Positions 52,952 to 62,853 of a DNA stretch of 64,000 nucleotides are shown piece after piece; position 1 is the stretch's first letter, and each line of letters opens with the position of its first letter. A program made the translations under genes and the position numbers. Below the pieces are notes generated by a model. That model was not told the DNA's origin. It searched no databases and was given only the letters and a program-made list of their open reading frames with translations. The DNA is from Stenotrophomonas sp. UBA2124 (lineage in GTDB: Bacteria; Pseudomonadota; Gammaproteobacteria; Xanthomonadales; Xanthomonadaceae): NCBI GenBank assembly GCA_002329155.1, contig DCXY01000010.1, positions 47,811-111,810 of the forward strand. The letters are read 5' to 3'.

Positions 52952-54808
52952 TCACATCCCGGCAGCACCAGGCGGGTGCTCCGCGCCCTCCTCCGCCTCG
53001 GCCACCGCATCGGGGTTGAGCGTGCGTGCCTGCCGGCGCGGCGTGGTGAACGGGGTCGGTTTGGGCGCGCCGGGCGCGTTGCCATAAAGCATGCCCACAC
53101 CCGCCTGCAGCCCGCCCCCGGCGATTTCCAGCTCGAAACGCTCGCTGTCGCGGCGGCGGATCTCACGCGCCACCAGGTCGGCCTCGTCCACATCCACACC
53201 CAGCTGCAGCAGCGCGGCACGGCCGAACTCAACCGCCGACTCGAACGTCTCACGTATCTGGAAATCGACCCCGGCATGGATCAGCGACAGCGAGTGCTCG
53301 CGGTCGTAGGAGCGCACCAGCAGGCTGGCCTGCGGAAACTCACCATGCACAAGTTCGACGATGCGGTCGGCGGCGGCACGGTCGTCCACGCACACCGCAA
53401 TGGCCCGCGCGGTCTCCGCGCCGGATGCGCGCAGCACATCCAGCCGCGTGCCGTCGCCGTAGTACACCTTGAAGCCGAACTCGGCCGCGCTGCGGATCAT
53501 TTCGATATCGTTGTCGATGATGGTCACGTCCACATCGCGCGCCAGCAACGACTGGCTGGACACCTGTCCGAAACGGCCAAAGCCGATCACCAGCACGCTG
53601 CCGCTGAGCCCATCGGCCGCCTCCACACCTTCGGTGGAAACCTCGCCCTCCTTCACCAGCCGGCGGTAGACCAGCATGCACAGCGGCGTGAGTGCCATCG
53701 ACAGCACCACCACGGCAGTGAGGTTGGCATTGACCTGCGCGTCGATCACGCCCGCGGTTGCCGCCGCGGCAAACAGCACAAAGGCGAACTCGCCGCCCTG
53801 CGCCATCAGCACGGCGCGGTCCAGCGCCTGCGGGTGGTCGCTGCCCATCACCCGTGCCACCGCATAGATGCACAGCGCCTTGCCCAGCATCATCGCCGGC
53901 ACCAGCAGCGCGATCATCTGCCAGTTCAGCGCCACCACGCGCAGGTCCAGCGCCATGCCGACGCTGAGGAAGAACAGGCCCAGCAGGATGCCGCGGAACG
54001 GTTCGATGTCGGCTTCGATCTGGTGTCTGAAGGTGGATTCGGACAACAGCACGCCCGCGAGAAACGCGCCCATCGCCATCGACAGACCACCCAGCTGCAT
54101 CAGCAGCGCCGCACCCAGCACCACCAGCAGCGCGGCGGCGGTCATCACCTCGCGCGCCTTGGATTCGGCCAGGATGCGGAACATGGGATTGAGCAGGTAG
54201 CGCCCCACCAGCACCAGACCGACGATGGCACCGGCACCGATGGCGATGCCCACCCAGCGCGCGCCCTGCTGCGCGTCGGCATGCACGGGGGCCATCCACG
54301 CCACCAGTGCCAGCAGCGGCACGATCAGCAGGTCCTCGAACAGCAGTATGGAAACGATCTTCTGCCCCGAGGGCAATGCCACGTCGCCACGCTCCGACAG
54401 CAGCTGCATCACCACCGCCGTGGAGGTGAGCACGAAACCCGCCGCCGCGATGAAAGCCACCTGCGGGCGATAGCCGAACAGCATCGCCACACCGGTCAGC
54501 ACGGCACCGCAGGTAACGATCTGCGCGGTGCCCAGCCCGAAAATTTCCCGGCGCAGGCTCCACAGGTGCGATGGCCGCATTTCCAGCCCGATGACGAACA
54601 GGAACATCACCACGCCCAGCTCGGCCACATGCAGGATGGCCTGCGGGTCGGAGAACCAGCCGAAACCAAACGGGCCGATGGCCAGGCCGGCGACGAAGTA
54701 GCCCAGCACCGAGCCCAGCCCCAGCCGCCGGAACAGCGGCACCGCGACCACGGCGGCGCCCAGCAGCGCCACCACCTTCACCAGTTCCGTCGAGGTTTCC
54801 GTTGCCAT
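52952..54808 (-). CDS. KefB/KefC-type cation:proton antiporter
   Basis: A 618-aa CPA2-family membrane protein: twelve or so hydrophobic segments over residues 1-380, including LGYFVAGLAIGPFGFG, the ion-site region LTSTAVVMQLL and FLAGVLLSES. An RCK N-terminal (TrkA-N) domain begins at VLVIGFGRFGQ, and a hydrophilic tail follows. It probably exports K+ or Na+ in exchange for protons. No KefF/KefG-like oxidoreductase gene adjoins, so glutathione gating is uncertain. Confidence 0.88.
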   Translation of the reverse strand: MATETSTELVKVVALLGAAVVAVPLFRRLGLGSVLGYFVAGLAIGPFGFGWFSDPQAILHVAELGVVMFLFVIGLEMRPSHLWSLRREIFGLGTAQIVTCGAVLTGVAMLFGYRPQVAFIAAAGFVLTSTAVVMQLLSERGDVALPSGQKIVSILLFEDLLIVPLLALVAWMAPVHADAQQGARWVGIAIGAGAIVGLVLVGRYLLNPMFRILAESKAREVMTAAALLVVLGAALLMQLGGLSMAMGAFLAGVLLSESTFRHQIEADIEPFRGILLGLFFLSVGMALDLRVVALNWQMIALLVPAMMLGKALCIYAVARVMGSDHPQALDRAVLMAQGGEFAFVLFAAAATAGVIDAQVNANLTAVVVLSMALTPLCMLVYRRLVKEGEVSTEGVEAADGLSGSVLVIGFGRFGQVSSQSLLARDVDVTIIDNDIEMIRSAAEFGFKVYYGDGTRLDVLRASGAETARAIAVCVDDRAAADRIVELVHGEFPQASLLVRSYDREHSLSLIHAGVDFQIRETFESAVEFGRAALLQLGVDVDEADLVAREIRRRDSERFELEIAGGGLQAGVGMLYGNAPGAPKPTPFTTPRRQARTLNPDAVAEAEEGAEHPPGAAGM

Positions 54809-54911
54809 GCCAGTGCCGCCGTCAGCTCAATGCGCGCACGATACGGCAGCCCCCGTGCAGATTGAATGCAGGAGGTCGAACCCAGCGTTCCATGTGAACC
54901 GGGCTGGCGGC

Positions 54912-56051
54912 TCAGCCGCGACCGGCGCAGAAGGCGGCGTAGTCGATATAGCCGGGGAACGGCACACCCGGCGCGCAGACCGGGCAGTCAGGATCGGGGC
55001 TGATGCGGGTTTCGCGGAAACGCATGGACAGCGCATCGAAGCGCAGCAGGCGCCCGGTCAGCGGTTCGCCCATGTCCAGCAGCAGCTTGAGCACCTCGGT
55101 GGCCTGCATCACACCCGCCAGACCGGGCAGCACGCCCAGCACGCCGGCCTCGGAACAGTTGGGCGCGAACTCGGGCGGCGGCGGCTCCGGGAACAGGCAG
55201 CGGTAGCACGGCGCAACGCCGCGTTGTCGCCCGGCATCGAACACGCTCACCTGCCCATCGAAGCGCTCGATGGCGGCGTAGACCAGCGGCTTTGCGTGCT
55301 TGATGCAGGCATCGTTGAGCAGGTAGCGCAGCGGAAAGTTGTCCGAACCATCCAGCACCACGTCCACGCCCTGCATCAGCGCGTCGATGTTGTCCGAGCT
55401 CACCCGCGCCTGCACCGCATCCACCTCGATATGCGGATTCAGCGCCAGCAGGCGTGCACGCGCCGATTCGACCTTGGCGGTTCCCACCGCAGCTTCGGTG
55501 TGGGTGATCTGCCGGTGCAGATTGCTGCGCTCCACCACATCGTGATCGACGATGCGCAGATGGCCCACGCCTGCCGCTGCCAGATAGAAGCTCGCCGGCG
55601 CACCCAGCCCACCCGCGCCCAGCAGCAGTACACGCGCCTGCTGCAGGCGGCGCTGGCCGGCTTCGCCCACCTGCGGCAGCAGCAGGTGGCGCGCGTAGCG
55701 GTCGTAGAAATCACGGTCGGCGGCATCCAGCTGCGGCTGCACCAGCGGCAGGCCTTCGCCGCGCCAGGCCACGGTACCGCCGCAGACCGAGGCCACCTGG
55801 GCATAGCCTGCATCCAGCAATGCCTGCGCGGCATCGGTCGAGCGTTTGCCGGTCTGGCAGATCAGCACGATCTCGCAAGCGTTGGACGGCAGATGCTGCT
55901 CCGGCGCTGCCAGCAAGGCAGCCTTGGCCACGCCCACAGCCCCTTCGGCCATGCCCCCTGCCCGCTCATGCGCCTCGCGCACGTCGATCAACACGGCGCC
56001 CTGCTGCTGGCGCGCACGGGCCTGCCCCGGGCTGAGTTCACGAATGCTCAT
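54912..56051 (-). CDS. Rhodanese-ThiF (MoeB-like) fusion protein
   Basis: A 379-aa fusion. Residues 1-95 form a rhodanese domain with the active-site loop CQTGKRS. Residues 110-379 form an E1-like adenylyltransferase of the ThiF/MoeB/HesA type: GAGGLGAPASFYLAAAGVG, DGSDNFPLRYLLND and paired zinc Cys (CYRC and CPVC). It is likely to activate a sulfur-carrier protein (MoaD or ThiS) and supply persulfide sulfur. The usual order in such fusions is E1 then rhodanese; here the rhodanese comes first. The start may be six codons upstream (56069). Confidence 0.88.
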   Translation of the reverse strand: MSIRELSPGQARARQQQGAVLIDVREAHERAGGMAEGAVGVAKAALLAAPEQHLPSNACEIVLICQTGKRSTDAAQALLDAGYAQVASVCGGTVAWRGEGLPLVQPQLDAADRDFYDRYARHLLLPQVGEAGQRRLQQARVLLLGAGGLGAPASFYLAAAGVGHLRIVDHDVVERSNLHRQITHTEAAVGTAKVESARARLLALNPHIEVDAVQARVSSDNIDALMQGVDVVLDGSDNFPLRYLLNDACIKHAKPLVYAAIERFDGQVSVFDAGRQRGVAPCYRCLFPEPPPPEFAPNCSEAGVLGVLPGLAGVMQATEVLKLLLDMGEPLTGRLLRFDALSMRFRETRISPDPDCPVCAPGVPFPGYIDYAAFCAGRG

Positions 56052-56147
56052 GGGGAGATTATCGGGCATGCGGGGATTGGCCGCTGAGGCGTGAGATCGA
56101 CCAATCCTGATCGCCGTTGCCGCGTTGGCCGCCCACTCCCCACGTCT

Positions 56148-56176
56148 ACAAAAACAAAGGCGGCCTTCCGACCGCC
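56148..56176 (-). terminator. Rho-independent terminator of der
   Basis: On the minus strand GGCGGTC pairs with GGCCGCC (one G-T pair) around GGAA, followed by TTTGTTTTTGT, ten bases after the der stop. Confidence 0.9.
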
Positions 56177-56186
56177 CCTGCATGCA

Positions 56187-57587
56187 TCACTTCTTGCCTT
56201 TGACGTGTTTCATCAAACGCCGCTTGGCCTTGACCTGGCGCTCCGTCAGCACGTTCTTCTTGCCCTCGTACGGGTTGGCACCCTCGCGGAACAGGAACGT
56301 CACCGGCGTACCCACCAGCTTGAATCGCTTGCGGAAGAAGTTTTCCAGATAGCGTTTGTACGAATCCGGCAGCTCCTTCAGGCGCGTGCCGTGCACGATG
56401 AAGGTGGGCGGATTGGTGCCGCCCGGGTGCACATAGCGCAGCTTGGAGACATGCCCGCGGATGCTCGGCGGCGGGTTGCTCTCGTAAGCGATTTCCAGCG
56501 CCTTGTTGACTTCGCTGGTGCTGAATTCCTTCGTCGCCGACGCATGCGCACGGTGCACCGCACGGAACAGCTCGCGCAGGCCGGAACCGTGCTTGGCGGA
56601 AATGCGCACCACCTCGGCCCACGGCACGAAGCCCAGCTTCAGCGACAACAGGGTCTCTGCCTGTTCGCGCTGGTAGTCGGTCAGGCCGTCCCACTTGTTG
56701 ATGGCAATCACCAGCGCACGGCCGGCGTCGAGCACCGCGCCCAGCACGCTGGCGTCCTGGTCGGTCACACCCTCGCTGGCGTCGAGCATCAGCACGGCCA
56801 CCTGGCACTGCTCGATGGAGCGCAGCGTCTTGACCACGCTGAACTTCTCCACCACCTCGTCCACCTTGGACTTGCGGCGCAGGCCGGCGGTGTCGATCAG
56901 GCGATACATCTGCCCGTCACGCTCCAGGTCCACCGCGATCGAATCGCGGGTGGTGCCCGGCACGTCGGAGGCGATCATGCGCTCCTCACCCAGCAGGCGG
57001 TTCACCAGCGTTGACTTGCCAACGTTGGGGCGGCCGACGAAGGCGATACGAATGCGGTCCGGATCGTCGTCCAGCGTCTCGGTCGTGCCCTCTTCAGGCA
57101 GGCGCTCGACGATCTCATCAACCAGATCATCCAGACCCTGCCGGTGCGCGGCCGACACCATCAGCATCTCACCGAAACCGTAGCGGGCAAACTCCGAACG
57201 CACCGCATGCTCGTCCGTGCCGTCGATTTTGTTGATCAACAGCAGCGTAGGCCGCGCAAGCTTGCGCAGCCACGACAGGATCTCGTCATCCAGCGCGGAC
57301 GTGCCATCACGGGCATCGACCACGAACACGATCAGATCCGCCTCACCGGCGGCGGCTCGGGCCTGGCGCGCGGTGGCGCCGGCCAGCCCTTCCTCGTCAC
57401 CGGCGATACCGCCGGTATCCACGATCAGGAAGGGATTGTCCTCGTTCAGACGGCAGACGCCGTAGTTGCGATCCCGGGTCACCCCGGGCTGGTCATGCAC
57501 CAGCGCATCGCGCGTACGGGTCAGCGCATTGAAAATCGTGGACTTGCCGACGTTCGGCCGTCCAACCAGGGCGACCAAAGGCAGCAT
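56187..57587 (-). CDS. der: Ribosome-assembly GTPase Der (EngA)
   Basis: Double GTPase for 50S ribosome maturation. It is 466 aa, with two G domains, each with GRPNVGKS (about residues 8 and 185), DTGG or DTAG and NKID or NKWD motifs. A C-terminal KH-like domain and a basic tail end in KRRLMKHVKGKK. It follows bamB on the same strand, the widely conserved bamB-der order. Confidence 0.97.
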   Translation of the reverse strand: MLPLVALVGRPNVGKSTIFNALTRTRDALVHDQPGVTRDRNYGVCRLNEDNPFLIVDTGGIAGDEEGLAGATARQARAAAGEADLIVFVVDARDGTSALDDEILSWLRKLARPTLLLINKIDGTDEHAVRSEFARYGFGEMLMVSAAHRQGLDDLVDEIVERLPEEGTTETLDDDPDRIRIAFVGRPNVGKSTLVNRLLGEERMIASDVPGTTRDSIAVDLERDGQMYRLIDTAGLRRKSKVDEVVEKFSVVKTLRSIEQCQVAVLMLDASEGVTDQDASVLGAVLDAGRALVIAINKWDGLTDYQREQAETLLSLKLGFVPWAEVVRISAKHGSGLRELFRAVHRAHASATKEFSTSEVNKALEIAYESNPPPSIRGHVSKLRYVHPGGTNPPTFIVHGTRLKELPDSYKRYLENFFRKRFKLVGTPVTFLFREGANPYEGKKNVLTERQVKAKRRLMKHVKGKK

Positions 57588-57599
57588 CGCTTGAACTCC

Positions 57600-58796
57600 T
57601 TATTGGGCCAACCGGAATGCGGTCAGCTTTCCATCCACGTTCTGCACCAGGGCGATGCCATCGGCAACGACCGGCTGCGCCAGCAGCGCATCACCGCCGC
57701 TCTTCTCCCGCGCGGCCAATGCGCCGTCGCTGAGCCGCAGCCAGTGCACGTAGCCCTTGTAATCGCCGACCAGCGCGTAATCGCCCTGCACCGCGGCACC
57801 GGTCAGCGAGCGGCGCGCCAGCGCCTGCTGCGACCACATCGCCGCACCGGAGCTCTTGTCCAGGCCATAAACCGTGCCCTTGCTGTCGGTGACCACCACA
57901 TTGCCCGAGGACACCGCCACGCCGCCAGCGCCACCATGGTCACGCGACCACAGCGGACGACCAGTCGGGCCTTCGATGGCCACGGTCTCGTTCTTGAAGC
58001 TGCTCACGTACAGGTTGTTGCCTTCCAGCACCGGTGCGCCGTCCACGTCGGCCATGCGCTCCAGCTCGGTACGGCCTTCCGGCACGCCCACCATCTGCTC
58101 CCACAGCGGGCGGCCATCCTGCATCGCCAGCGCGGTGACGGTGCCGTCGTCGTTGCCGATGAACAGCACGCCCGGGCCGGCCACCACCGGCGCGTTGCCA
58201 CGCACGGTCAGCTGCGGCAGCTCCTGGGCATTGAACCAGCGTTGCTCGCCATTGGCGGCATCAAAGGCGGTGGTGCGGCCGTCATTGCTGCGCACGAACA
58301 CCATGCCATTGCCCACGGCCGGCGCGGTGATCACTTCACCGGGCACCTTGGCGGTCCACTTCTCGCTGCCGTTGGCGGCATCCAGCGCGATGACCTGGCC
58401 ATCGAGCGTGCCGATCACCACCAGCTCTTCGCCCACACCGGGGCCACCGGACAGGCGCAGCTTCGGCTTCTTCTTTTCCTTGGCGGGGGTGTATTCCCAC
58501 ACTTCCTTGCCGGTCTGCAGGTCCAGCGCATGCACGCCGCCCTGCACCGCCGCCGCGTAGACGCGGCCATCGGCCACCACCGGTGCCTGGCGCAGGCCAA
58601 TACGGCCCTCGCCCTTGCCCACGTTGGCCGACCAGAGCTTGCTGACCTGCACGGTCGGCTCGAACTTGACCAGTTCGGCCGGTTCCAGCGCCTTCTTGGC
58701 CTCAGCGTCCTTGCCGGCGAACCAGCCCTTCACCGTGGAGCAACCGGTCAGCGTCATCGCCACCAGTGCCACGCCTGCAACATGCTTGAGCTTCAT
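57600..58796 (-). CDS. bamB: Outer membrane assembly lipoprotein BamB
   Basis: Eight-bladed propeller lipoprotein of the BAM complex. It is 398 aa with a lipobox (LTGCS, Cys at about residue 19) and many PQQ-like blades such as GRVYAAAVQGGVHALDLQTG and GKEVWEYTPAKEKKK. It sits on the periplasmic side of the outer membrane. Its start overlaps the preceding yfgM-like gene by one base (TAATG). Confidence 0.95.
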   Translation of the reverse strand: MKLKHVAGVALVAMTLTGCSTVKGWFAGKDAEAKKALEPAELVKFEPTVQVSKLWSANVGKGEGRIGLRQAPVVADGRVYAAAVQGGVHALDLQTGKEVWEYTPAKEKKKPKLRLSGGPGVGEELVVIGTLDGQVIALDAANGSEKWTAKVPGEVITAPAVGNGMVFVRSNDGRTTAFDAANGEQRWFNAQELPQLTVRGNAPVVAGPGVLFIGNDDGTVTALAMQDGRPLWEQMVGVPEGRTELERMADVDGAPVLEGNNLYVSSFKNETVAIEGPTGRPLWSRDHGGAGGVAVSSGNVVVTDSKGTVYGLDKSSGAAMWSQQALARRSLTGAAVQGDYALVGDYKGYVHWLRLSDGALAAREKSGGDALLAQPVVADGIALVQNVDGKLTAFRLAQ

Positions 58797-59437
58797 TACT
58801 TGTTCTCCGTTGCAGGATCGGCCACGGTGCCGCCGGCATCCATCAACTTGGTTTCCAGCAAGCGGCGCTGTGGCGCGGCCACGTCCAGCTTGGCCAGGGC
58901 CTTGCTGTACAGGTCGCGGGCTTCGTCACGCTTGTTCTGTGCGATCAGTGCATCGCCACGGATTTCCAGGCCGGCGGCGTCTTCGGCCGAGCCGAGCAGC
59001 TTCAGGGCCTCGTCGGCCTTGCCGGTTTCAATCAGCAGGCGCGCCACGCGCTGATCGACCAGGGCCTTGAACTCGCCCTCGGTCTTCAAGGCCCGCAGGG
59101 TCTTGATGGCGTCGTCATTCTTGCCGGCTTCCACCTGTGCCTTGGCCAGCTCCAGCGAGGCCAGATCGGCGTAGATGCTGGTTTTGCCGCCTTCCAGCGC
59201 GGCCACTTCCTTCGCCGCTTCGTCCAGATTCCTGGACTGCAGGCTGCGCGTCACCGCCTCATAGCGCACGTTGGCATCGGCCAACTCGTTTGCCTGCTGC
59301 TTCTTCCACCATTGCCCGCCTATGATCAAACCAAGGCCGAGTACCACCCCGCCAATGATTCCAGCGCCATTGTTGCGCAGCCACGTGCGGACACGTTCGC
59401 CTTGTTCGTGCTCGTCGAGCAGGTCGTCAATCGCCAT
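58796..59437 (-). CDS. yfgM: YfgM-like TPR membrane protein
   Basis: A 213-aa protein with an N-terminal cytosolic stretch (DDLLDEHEQGERVRTWLR), one membrane span around GIIGGVVLGLGLIIGGQWW, and a periplasmic TPR-like helical domain. In E. coli YfgM is an ancillary SecYEG/PpiD partner encoded beside bamB, matching this place. Confidence 0.88.
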   Translation of the reverse strand: MAIDDLLDEHEQGERVRTWLRNNGAGIIGGVVLGLGLIIGGQWWKKQQANELADANVRYEAVTRSLQSRNLDEAAKEVAALEGGKTSIYADLASLELAKAQVEAGKNDDAIKTLRALKTEGEFKALVDQRVARLLIETGKADEALKLLGSAEDAAGLEIRGDALIAQNKRDEARDLYSKALAKLDVAAPQRRLLETKLMDAGGTVADPATENK

Positions 59438-59506
59438 GCGTAGTCTCGCTCACCCCGTGGGGGAGCCTTGTTGTCCTGGACTTGTTGTTTTGATCGGCGC
59501 CTTGCT

Positions 59507-60355
59507 TCAGCGTGAAACCGGCACCACGGAACCGTCAGAGGATACCGTAAAGCGGGCCACATTACCGCGCTGGTACGGCGTCATATCGACGTTAGCGCCT
59601 GCCTGCTGAACCTCGACCTGCGCGGCATTGCCGAGCACCATCCGGCCCACCTGGCCCACGCTGAAGCTACGGCTTTCACCGGCGCGGATCAGTGCTTTCT
59701 CGACGGTGACACCGTCCGGACCACTGATATCCACCCAGCTGTCTCCCTTGAAATTCAGGGTCAGCCCAGCCTTGGGCACAGCCGCCGTGGCCCGCGGCGC
59801 CATGGCCGGGGCGAGCGAGGCAATGTATGGCCCTTCCTGGCGCGTGGCCGGCTGGGCGGCGGCAGTGGCGGCCGGCAGGGCCACATCGGTACCGGCGCTG
59901 GCGGCCGGCGGCACCACGTCCAGCGAGGCGGTGCTGGGCGGCGCATTCCGCGATGGGTTGCTGATCACATACCAGATGGGCACGGCCAGCACGGCGGTGA
60001 TGACCACATAGACCGCGCGGCGGCCCAGGTTCTCGGCCATGCGGCGGATGGGCGGGGTATGGGTATGGCTGACCAGGGTGGGCGGAACCACCGGCGCAAT
60101 CCGCGCCTGTTCCAGCAACTCGCCCAGGTCCACCTTCAACAGTCTGGCGTAACTGCGCAGCTGGCCGCGTACGAACACCGGGGCGCCCATGCGCTCCCAC
60201 TGCTCGGCCTCCAGCGCCGCAACCACCTGAACCGGCATTCTGAGCTGCCCGGCCACTTCATCCAGCGACAACCCGGCGGCCTCCCGGGCCTGCCGGAGGC
60301 GCTGACCACATCCCACCGCACCTTCTAGAGCGTTTACACCTGGATCATTGATCAC
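59507..60355 (-). CDS. rodZ: RodZ-like helix-turn-helix membrane protein
   Basis: A 282-aa bitopic protein: N-terminal HTH (LRQAREAAGLSLDEVAGQLRM, then VFVRGQLRSYARLL), a membrane span around residues 112-130, a Pro/Ala-rich linker and a C-terminal DUF4115 beta-domain (GDSWVDISGPDG). RodZ links MreB to the cell-wall elongation machinery. It starts with GTG, six bases after the pilF stop. Confidence 0.9.
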   Translation of the reverse strand: MINDPGVNALEGAVGCGQRLRQAREAAGLSLDEVAGQLRMPVQVVAALEAEQWERMGAPVFVRGQLRSYARLLKVDLGELLEQARIAPVVPPTLVSHTHTPPIRRMAENLGRRAVYVVITAVLAVPIWYVISNPSRNAPPSTASLDVVPPAASAGTDVALPAATAAAQPATRQEGPYIASLAPAMAPRATAAVPKAGLTLNFKGDSWVDISGPDGVTVEKALIRAGESRSFSVGQVGRMVLGNAAQVEVQQAGANVDMTPYQRGNVARFTVSSDGSVVPVSR

Positions 60356-60361
60356 AATGCG

Positions 60362-61168
60362 TCAGCCTTGGGATTTCGAGGCCGCGTCCGAAGGAAACTC
60401 TTCGCGCAACCGCTGTTGGATTCGACCGACGGCACTCCTGTCGCCCAGCCGTTCTTCTATCTGAATGGCAAGTTGTAACACGGAAATAGTGGCTGGCGCA
60501 GCCGCCAGGCGGCGCTGGTAGAAGGCCCGGGCCTCGAAATAGCGCCCATGCAGGAACTCATTGCGCGCCATCGACTCCAGTGCGTAGGCATTGCCCGGTA
60601 TCAATTCCAGAGCTTGCCTCAGGTCTTTTTCAGCCCGTTCATTCTGCCCGGCATCCAGCGCACAGCCCCCTGCATTGGCCAGCGCATCCGCTCTTGCGCC
60701 TTGGTCAGGTGCCGCCAGAGCACGGTCAAACCACACCAACGCCTCAGCCGGATGGCCATGGGCGCAAAGCCAGGCCCCGTAGTTGTTGAGCACCCCACCC
60801 TGCTGCGGTGCCATTTCCGCCGCCTTGCGGTACAGCGCGCCAGCCGCTTCATCCTGGCCAAGGCGCCCCTGTATGAGCGCCTGCACGGTGTAGGCGTCGG
60901 TACGCCCCTGGTCCAGCTTCTGCGCCGAACGGGCGAATTTCAGCGCCTCTTCCAGCTGGCCGCGCTGGAAGCGGTCACCGGCCAGCCCCATCAGCTCCTG
61001 GTATTTCTGGCGGTCACGTGCGGCGCGGTCATCGCGTAGGTCGTAGTCCGGCGCTACCTGTTCCACCACCTTGATCTTGCCGGGCCGGCTCTTGCGGCCA
61101 TCGCGTGCGCAGCCGGCAGCCAGCAGCGCGGCAAGCAACAGCAGGAGCAGACGATCAGCTGCGCGCAT
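60362..61168 (-). CDS. pilF: Type IV pilus biogenesis lipoprotein PilF/PilW
   Basis: Pilotin that helps the secretin PilQ assemble in the outer membrane. It is 268 aa with a lipobox (LLAAGC, Cys at about residue 20) and about six TPR units (for example RGQLEEALKFARSAQKLDQ, GVLNNYGAWLCAHG). Its start overlaps the end of rlmN by 14 bases, the arrangement common in gammaproteobacteria. Confidence 0.92.
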   Translation of the reverse strand: MRAADRLLLLLLAALLAAGCARDGRKSRPGKIKVVEQVAPDYDLRDDRAARDRQKYQELMGLAGDRFQRGQLEEALKFARSAQKLDQGRTDAYTVQALIQGRLGQDEAAGALYRKAAEMAPQQGGVLNNYGAWLCAHGHPAEALVWFDRALAAPDQGARADALANAGGCALDAGQNERAEKDLRQALELIPGNAYALESMARNEFLHGRYFEARAFYQRRLAAAPATISVLQLAIQIEERLGDRSAVGRIQQRLREEFPSDAASKSQG

Positions 61169-62360
61169 CCCCGGCTTCCTGTGGCTGCAGGCTCTTCTTG
61201 AACTCTGCGTTGCGGCGCGTGCGGTCCATTACCTGGCCCTTGAGCTGGCCGCAGGCCGCGTCGATGTCATCACCGCGGGTACGGCGCACCATGGTCAGCA
61301 CCTGCGAATCGAGCAGGATCTTCTGGAACGCACGGATCTGTTCCTCGTCCGAACGCTCGTAGCGGGTACCGGGGAACGGGTTGAACGGAATCAGGTTGAC
61401 CTTGCCCGAATCACGCGCCTGCACGGCGTTGTCGAACTGGCGCATCAGCCGCGCCAGCTGGCGGGCGTGCTCGGGCTGGTCGTTGATGCCCTTCATCAGG
61501 GTGTACTCGAAGGTCACCGAATCGCGCTTTTTGTTGCCGCGCAGGTAACGCGCGCAGGCCGCCATCAGCTCGGCGATCGGGTACTTCTTGTTGAGCGGCA
61601 CCAGGCTTTCGCGCAGCTCGTCATTGGCGGCATGCAGCGACACCGCCAGCGACACGTCGCTCTCGACCGACAGCCGGTCGATCATCGGCACCAGACCAGA
61701 GGTGGACAGGGTGACGCGTTTGTTGGCCAGGCCATAGCCCAGGTCGTCGCGCATGATGCTCATCGCACGCACGACGTTGTCGAAATTCATCAGCGGCTCG
61801 CCCATGCCCATCATCACCACGTTGGTGAGGCGGCGCATCTGGTGCGGCACGTTGCCCAGGTGGCGTGCCGCCACCCACACCTGGCCGATGATCTCGGCGG
61901 TGGTCAGGTTGCGGTTGAAGCCCTGGGTAGCGGTGGAGCAGAACGTGCAGTTCAACCCGCAACCCACCTGCGAGGACACGCACAGCGTGCCGCGGGTCTT
62001 GTCGGGGATGTACACGGTCTCGATGGCGTTGCGGCCATCCACGCCCATCGCCAGCAGCCACTTGTGGGTGCCATCGGCGGAGGGCTTGTCGAACACGACA
62101 TTCGGGACGACCACCTCGGCATGCTCGTGCAGCTTGGCACGCAGCGATTTGCCGAGGTCGGTCATCTGGTCGAAATCGGTGACGTAGCGGTGGTGTATCC
62201 ACTTCATCACCTGATGGGCACGGAACTTCTGTTCGCCCAGTACCTGGACGAAGAACTTCTCCAGCCCCGCGCGATCAAGGTCGAGCAGGTTCTGCTTGCC
62301 AGCCGTGGGTGCCGTTTTCGGCAGCGGCTGGATGGCGGGTGTCTGTACGACCTCGTTCAC
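61155..62360 (-). CDS. rlmN: Dual-specificity RNA methyltransferase RlmN
   Basis: Radical SAM enzyme methylating C2 of A2503 in 23S rRNA and A37 of some tRNAs. It is 401 aa, with the cluster motif C-GLN-C-TF-C in QVGCGLNCTFCSTATQGF and the conserved MGMGEPLMNFDNV. The catalytic Cys pair includes the one in DDIDAACGQL near the C-terminus. It lies between ndk (24 bases upstream) and pilF. Confidence 0.96.
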   Translation of the reverse strand: MNEVVQTPAIQPLPKTAPTAGKQNLLDLDRAGLEKFFVQVLGEQKFRAHQVMKWIHHRYVTDFDQMTDLGKSLRAKLHEHAEVVVPNVVFDKPSADGTHKWLLAMGVDGRNAIETVYIPDKTRGTLCVSSQVGCGLNCTFCSTATQGFNRNLTTAEIIGQVWVAARHLGNVPHQMRRLTNVVMMGMGEPLMNFDNVVRAMSIMRDDLGYGLANKRVTLSTSGLVPMIDRLSVESDVSLAVSLHAANDELRESLVPLNKKYPIAELMAACARYLRGNKKRDSVTFEYTLMKGINDQPEHARQLARLMRQFDNAVQARDSGKVNLIPFNPFPGTRYERSDEEQIRAFQKILLDSQVLTMVRRTRGDDIDAACGQLKGQVMDRTRRNAEFKKSLQPQEAGDARS

Positions 62361-62384
62361 GGCGTCAACCTTCTACTCAACTGC

Positions 62385-62810
62385 TCAGCGCGAAACCACT
62401 TCGGTGGCGGCGAAGAAGTAGGCCACTTCGATGGCGGCGTTCTCGACCGAATCCGAACCGTGGGCGGCATTGGCGTCGATCGACTCGGCGAAGTCGGCGC
62501 GGATGGTGCCCGGTGCAGCGTCCTTCGGGTTGGTGGCGCCCAGCAGGTCGCGGTGTGCCAGCACGGCGTTCTCGCCTTCCAGGGCCTGGATCATCACCGG
62601 GCCGGAGATCATGAACTCGACCAGCGCATTGAAGAACGGGCGCTCGCGGTGCACGGCGTAGAAGCCTTCGGCTTCACGGCGCGAGAGCTGCTTGTACTTG
62701 GCAGCCACGATCTTCAGGCCGGCCTTTTCAAAGCGGGCGTAGATCTCGCCGATCACGTTCTTGGCAACGGCGTCGGGCTTGATGATGGAAAGGGTGCGCT
62801 CCAGCGCCAT
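62385..62810 (-). CDS. ndk: Nucleoside diphosphate kinase
   Basis: Transfers the gamma-phosphate among nucleoside di- and triphosphates. It is 141 aa, the standard length, with ERTLSIIKPDAV at the N-terminus and the phospho-histidine in NAAHGSDSVENA. The ATG at 62810 is preferred to a frame that begins 14 codons earlier. It is the first gene of the leftward ndk-rlmN-pilF-rodZ-yfgM-bamB-der block. Confidence 0.97.
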   Translation of the reverse strand: MALERTLSIIKPDAVAKNVIGEIYARFEKAGLKIVAAKYKQLSRREAEGFYAVHRERPFFNALVEFMISGPVMIQALEGENAVLAHRDLLGATNPKDAAPGTIRADFAESIDANAAHGSDSVENAAIEVAYFFAATEVVSR

Positions 62811-62853
62811 GGGAATTCTCCGGTATTTGGGCCGGTTGGCCCGAGGGTACATT

